The notes beneath the pieces are model-generated. The model made no database searches. It worked only from the letters and a program-made list of their open reading frames with translations, and was not told the DNA's origin. Made by a program: the position numbers and the translations under genes. A stretch of 15,965 nucleotides of DNA from positions 3,062 through 19,026 of the forward strand of contig VSNB01000028.1 in assembly GCA_009774055.1 (NCBI GenBank). The letters are read 5' to 3'. The number at the start of each line of letters is the position of its first letter. Position 1 is the stretch's first letter. The stretch is from Clostridiales bacterium. Lineage in GTDB: Bacteria > Bacillota > Clostridia > Oscillospirales > Oscillospiraceae. Below, piece by piece: positions 12,872 to 15,965 of the stretch.

Positions 12872-13893
12872 AGCGTATGCCCGTCAAAACCATGTTTCTG
12901 CTGGTGGAGGCCGGCGCAGCTGTCTCCATGTTGACCCTCTCCTTCTTCCTCTCCGCCATAACGGGCCAGGGGTGGGTGCTGCTGGCCGGTACGCTGCTGA
13001 CGGCCTGCGCTTTATTCTGGCTGTTCCTGCTGACGCTGTTTTTCGCCAAGCGGCTGTCCCAATTTACCAGCGGCCTGTGCCAGACCATGGACAGCATGAT
13101 CACCGGCGGCCAGGAGCCGGCCAGAGCCGAAGACCGTGAGACCATCTTCGCCCGTATCAGCTATCGCCTCTCCCGGCTATATAACATTCTTCAAGAAAAC
13201 CGGTGCAGGGTGGACGAAGAGCGGCGGGAACTGCAAACGCTGGTGTCGGACATCTCCCATCAGGTGAAAACGCCGGTGGCGAATCTGAAAATGGTGACGG
13301 ACACCCTGCTGGCAAAGCCCGTTACAGAGCAGGAGCGGCGGGATTTTCTACAGGGCATCCGCAGCCAGACGGACAAGCCGGAATTTCTGGTGCAGTCCAT
13401 GGGAAAAGCCTCTCGTCTGGAGACTGGGGCCATCACGCTTGAAAAGAAGGACGTGCCGCTGCTGGACACTCTGGCCCAGGCCATGAGCGGCATCGTCTAC
13501 GGGGCGGAGCAAAAGGGCATCTCTGTGGAGGTACAGTGCCCTGACGACCTGCGGGTGTCCCACGACAGCAAGTGGACGGCGGAGGCCCTGTTCAATCTGC
13601 TGGACAACGCGGTAAAGTACACCCCGGCGGGCGGGATGATCAGCGTGTCCGTGGAGCAGTGGGAGATGTACGTCAAGCTGGATGTGACCGACACCGGCAA
13701 GGGCATCCCGGAGAGCCGTCAGGCCGCCATCTTCCGGCGCTTTTACCGGGAGGAGGAGGTCCACGACCAGTCGGGGGTGGGTATCGGGCTGTATCTGGCC
13801 CGGGAGATCGTCACCCGGCAGGGCGGCTATATCAAGGTGGCCTCGGAGCCCGGCCGGGGGTCTGCCTTTTCCGTATTCCTGCCCCGGCGGTAA
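12868..13893 (+). CDS. Intramembrane-sensing-type histidine kinase (BceS-like)
   Basis: This 341-residue kinase has two closely spaced helices (about 8-31 and 36-60) with only a few residues outside the membrane, the layout of intramembrane-sensing kinases that usually take their signal from a partner transporter. HisKA carries His131 in SDISHQVKTPVANLK. HATPase_c has N-box LFNLLDNAVKYT (Asn247), G1 TDTGKGI, F-box FRRFYR and G2 GVGIGLYLAREIV. All catalytic motifs are intact. Start ATG overlaps the regulator stop and follows AGGGGGTGA. No terminator separates it from the downstream transporter genes, which have their own promoter. The expected partner permease (14684) is truncated, so this sensor may be uncoupled. 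Confidence 0.95.
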   Translation: MKRMPVKTMFLLVEAGAAVSMLTLSFFLSAITGQGWVLLAGTLLTACALFWLFLLTLFFAKRLSQFTSGLCQTMDSMITGGQEPARAEDRETIFARISYRLSRLYNILQENRCRVDEERRELQTLVSDISHQVKTPVANLKMVTDTLLAKPVTEQERRDFLQGIRSQTDKPEFLVQSMGKASRLETGAITLEKKDVPLLDTLAQAMSGIVYGAEQKGISVEVQCPDDLRVSHDSKWTAEALFNLLDNAVKYTPAGGMISVSVEQWEMYVKLDVTDTGKGIPESRQAAIFRRFYREEEVHDQSGVGIGLYLAREIVTRQGGYIKVASEPGRGSAFSVFLPRR

Positions 13894-13930
13894 ACTGTTC
13901 ACAAAAAATTCACATTCAAAGCGCCGATTC

Positions 13931-13961
13931 GGACATTTCTGAGACATTTGGATTTTACAAT
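13931..13961 (+). promoter_or_regulatory. Activator-type promoter of second ABC transporter (ACATTT repeat)
   Basis: ACATTT at 13933-13938 and 13944-13949 is followed 6 bases later by TACAAT (13956-13961). The copy shares CGGACATTTCTG with the orphan site at 5364-5375. No -35 hexamer is present. It lies in the 110-bp gap between the kinase stop and the ATPase start, so the regulator encoded at 12182 probably activates the transporter from here. Confidence 0.7.
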
Positions 13962-14003
13962 CGCTCTGCAACAGGCGAACAGCCGTGAAAGGAGCAGACG
14001 AAA

Positions 14004-14669
14004 ATGAACGTATTGCAGACCATCGACCTAAAAAAGCAGTATGGTGCCGAGCCCAACATCACCCGCGCCCTGGATGGCGTGAACCTGTCGGTGGAGCAGG
14101 GGGAATTTGTGGCGGTGGTGGGTACCTCCGGCAGCGGCAAGTCCACTCTGCTGAACATGATGGGTGGGCTGGACACCCCCACCTCCGGCAGTGTCATCGT
14201 CCGAGGGGACGAGCTGGCGAAGAAAAACGACGAGGAGCTGACCATCTTCCGCCGCCGGAACATCGGCTTCATCTTCCAGAATTACAATCTGGTTCCCATT
14301 CTGAATGTCTACGAGAACATCGTCCTGCCGGTGGAGCTGGACGGGGACACGGTGGACCAGAGGTTCATGGACGAGATCGTCCACATGCTGGCCCTGGAGG
14401 ATAAGCTGCAAAATATGCCCAATAACCTCTCCGGAGGACAGCAGCAGCGGGTGGCGATTGCCCGTGCCCTGATCACCAAACCGGCTATCGTCCTGGCCGA
14501 CGAGCCCACCGGCAACCTGGACAGCAAGACCAGCGCCGATGTGCTGGGCCTGCTCAAGCGCACCAGCACACAGTTCAACCAGACCATTGTGATGATTACC
14601 CACAACAACGAGATCGCCCAGCTGGCCGACCGCATCGTGCGGATCGAGGACGGCAAAATCGTGGACTGA
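14004..14669 (+). CDS. ABC transporter ATP-binding protein, MacB/LolD type (second module)
   Basis: This 221-residue ATPase has Walker A GTSGSGKST (40-48), Q-loop Gln92 in GFIFQNYNL, signature LSGGQ (142-146), Walker B AIVLADEPTGNLD (161-173) and switch His200. It aligns without shifts to the ATPase at 2233, so the two are paralogues of the same subfamily. AAAGGAG lies about 9 bp before ATG 14004. The permease gene follows 14 bp downstream. The enzyme itself looks fully functional, but its permease partner is missing the second half. It would be idle unless it works with another permease, for example the complete one at 2913. Confidence 0.95.
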   Translation: MNVLQTIDLKKQYGAEPNITRALDGVNLSVEQGEFVAVVGTSGSGKSTLLNMMGGLDTPTSGSVIVRGDELAKKNDEELTIFRRRNIGFIFQNYNLVPILNVYENIVLPVELDGDTVDQRFMDEIVHMLALEDKLQNMPNNLSGGQQQRVAIARALITKPAIVLADEPTGNLDSKTSADVLGLLKRTSTQFNQTIVMITHNNEIAQLADRIVRIEDGKIVD

Positions 14670-14683
14670 GGGGGGTGGCGGCT

Positions 14684-15931
14684 ATGACTTGGCCTTTTGA
14701 AAACGACACCAGCACGGTGGAGAAGAAGCTGGCAAGCCGCGGCATCAAAGCTGACAAGCGCCGGAGCGTGTTTGTCATCCTGACCATCGCCCTGGCCGTC
14801 TGCCTGATGGGGAGCCTCTGCTTTCTCTACTCCGCCCAGCAGCTGAAGACCCTGGACGGCATCCTGGGGCAGTATCAGGCCGGGTGCGGCGGGCTGACCC
14901 GGAAGGAGGTTGCCCGGCTGGTGGACGCCGGAAAATTTGAGAAATGGGGCTGTACTGTCGAAGGGGGGACTGCCCGCCATGAGGACAGCGTTTTGCAGAT
15001 CAGCTTTGTCAACCCGGAGATGATCGACCTGATGGGCTACGGCGAGATTACCGGGACCTATCCCCAGGCGGAGAACGAGCTGTGTGTGGAACGCTCCTTT
15101 TTCCGTTATTTTGGCCTCTCAGGGGAGGCCGGTCAGATGGTAGCTCTGGATCTGGGGAACGGCGAGAAGCCTTATACCGTTACAGGAATTCTGGAGGCCG
15201 AGAACGACAGCCGTATCTTCACGGTCTGGATTCCGGAGGCCGCTGTGGAACCGGAAAGTCCCCATGAGCTGCGGTTCCGCTTTGCCGAGAGTCAGGGTAT
15301 GGAACCGGCCCGGCTCCGGGCGGACATTGAACAGTTCTTCGCGGAAATGGGAATCCCGGAGGAGCAGACCTTCTACAGCTCCAACTACTTTGACATGGTG
15401 GACATCTACTTGGGCAGCGGGCTGGAGATCTACGTGCTGGCGGTTTTGATTGCCATTATCTGCGCCATTGTGATTTACAACATCTTCTATATCTCCGTCA
15501 TGGGAAAAATGCGGGAATATGGCCGTTTGAAGGTGCTTGGGACTACGCCGAAGCAGTTAAAGCGGGTGGTCCAGCGGGAGCGGCGCTTCCTGACTGCCAT
15601 CGCCATTCCCCTTGGGATGGTCTGTGCCGCCATGATTGCCCTGATTGCCGTACCCGGCTACTGGCCCTGGGGAGACAATCTTCGTTCCGGGGCGCTTGTC
15701 GCGCTCCTGACCTATCTGACCGTGCGGATTGCCACCAGAAAACCCATGGCGATGGCGGGAAAGGTCTCCGCCATCGAGGCCGTTCGGACCACCGCATATT
15801 CCCCGGAGCAGGGCCGGGGCGTTTCCAAACGGCTCCACCACCGCCTGACTATGCCCCGGCTGGCCTGGATGAATTTCTCCCGAAACCGCTGCATATACCG
15901 GACCGAGAGCCCCGTCTGCACGGAGTATTAG
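14684..15931 (+). pseudogene. FtsX/MacB-type ABC permease, truncated after first half
   Basis: From ATG 14684 (AGGGGGG 8 bp upstream; an in-frame GTG at 14675 overlaps it) the product has 415 residues. TM1 lies at about 26-48, an extracytoplasmic domain at about 50-245, and three helices near 248-272, 296-318 and 326-342. This equals the first half of the 775-residue permease at 2913. The family-like sequence continues to LAWMNFSRNR, which corresponds to GIFHAVSGKKN in that paralogue, just before the central helix. It then changes to CIYRTESPVCTEY and a stop. The second extracytoplasmic domain and last helices are absent. An insertion or rearrangement about 40 bp before the stop is the likely cause; its other side lies beyond the window. 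Confidence 0.8.
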
Positions 15932-15965
15932 CCCCACCCTGCCGGAAAGGAGCCCCACTATTCCA

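Noticed and set aside
15895..15931. A group II intron insertion as the cause of the permease break
   Set aside because: No GTGYG-type intron 5' end is visible after the divergence point, and too little sequence follows to judge.

Overview
The window looks like a gut-type Clostridia (Bacillota) genome, probably an Oscillospiraceae/Lachnospiraceae relative. Supporting signs are strong AGGAGG-type ribosome-binding sites, OmpR and LytTR two-component systems beside MacB/FtsX-type and ABC-2-type exporters, and families typical of Clostridia such as a DUF6440-like protein. The genus cannot be fixed from this sequence. Base composition is visibly mosaic: 1-219 and most of 5889-7909 and 10171-15931 are GC-rich, 245-5240 is intermediate, and about 7910-10002 is clearly AT-richer.

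Layout. (1) 1-219 is the 3' end of an AgrC-like sensor kinase. (2) 245-5240 is a complete module: OmpR-family regulator, VanS-like kinase, MacB/LolD-type ATPase and a full-length 775-residue FtsX-type permease, closed by an imperfect bidirectional hairpin at 5248-5281. (3) 5241-5888 holds an orphan activator-type promoter, a minus-strand XRE regulator with a small membrane ORF, and a near-consensus promoter. (4) 5889-7909 is an AgrA/AgrC-like (LytTR/GHKL) pair. (5) 7902-10002 is a low-GC cargo block: small conserved protein, GrpB-like protein, DUF6440-like protein, a beheaded CPBP protease-like gene and a GNAT acetyltransferase. A strong terminator follows at 10032-10067. (6) 10171-12057 is a small membrane protein plus an ABC-2-type ATPase and permease, ended by a terminator. 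(7) 12182-15931 is a second OmpR-type module, BceS-like kinase, ATPase and an FtsX permease cut off after its first half.

How it fits together. Three sensor/regulator pairs and the tail of a fourth sit with three ABC exporters in 16 kb. This arrangement is usual for sensing and expelling, or resisting, peptide or cell-envelope stress. No peptide precursor, maturation enzyme or AgrB/AgrD gene was found, so the signals are unknown.

The most informative new signal is a promoter architecture repeated three times with identical geometry: ACATTT-N5-ACATTT-N6-TAYAAT. It lies before the second OmpR regulator (12124-12152), before its ABC transporter (13933-13961), and as an orphan copy (5366-5394). 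The orphan copy points antisense through the XRE gene toward the LytTR pair. It is a good candidate for the operator of the second OmpR regulator and could link two of the circuits. Two further points deserve attention: the break in the second FtsX permease just before the window end, and a 14-bp direct repeat (7995-8008 and 10005-10018) that brackets most of the low-GC cargo.
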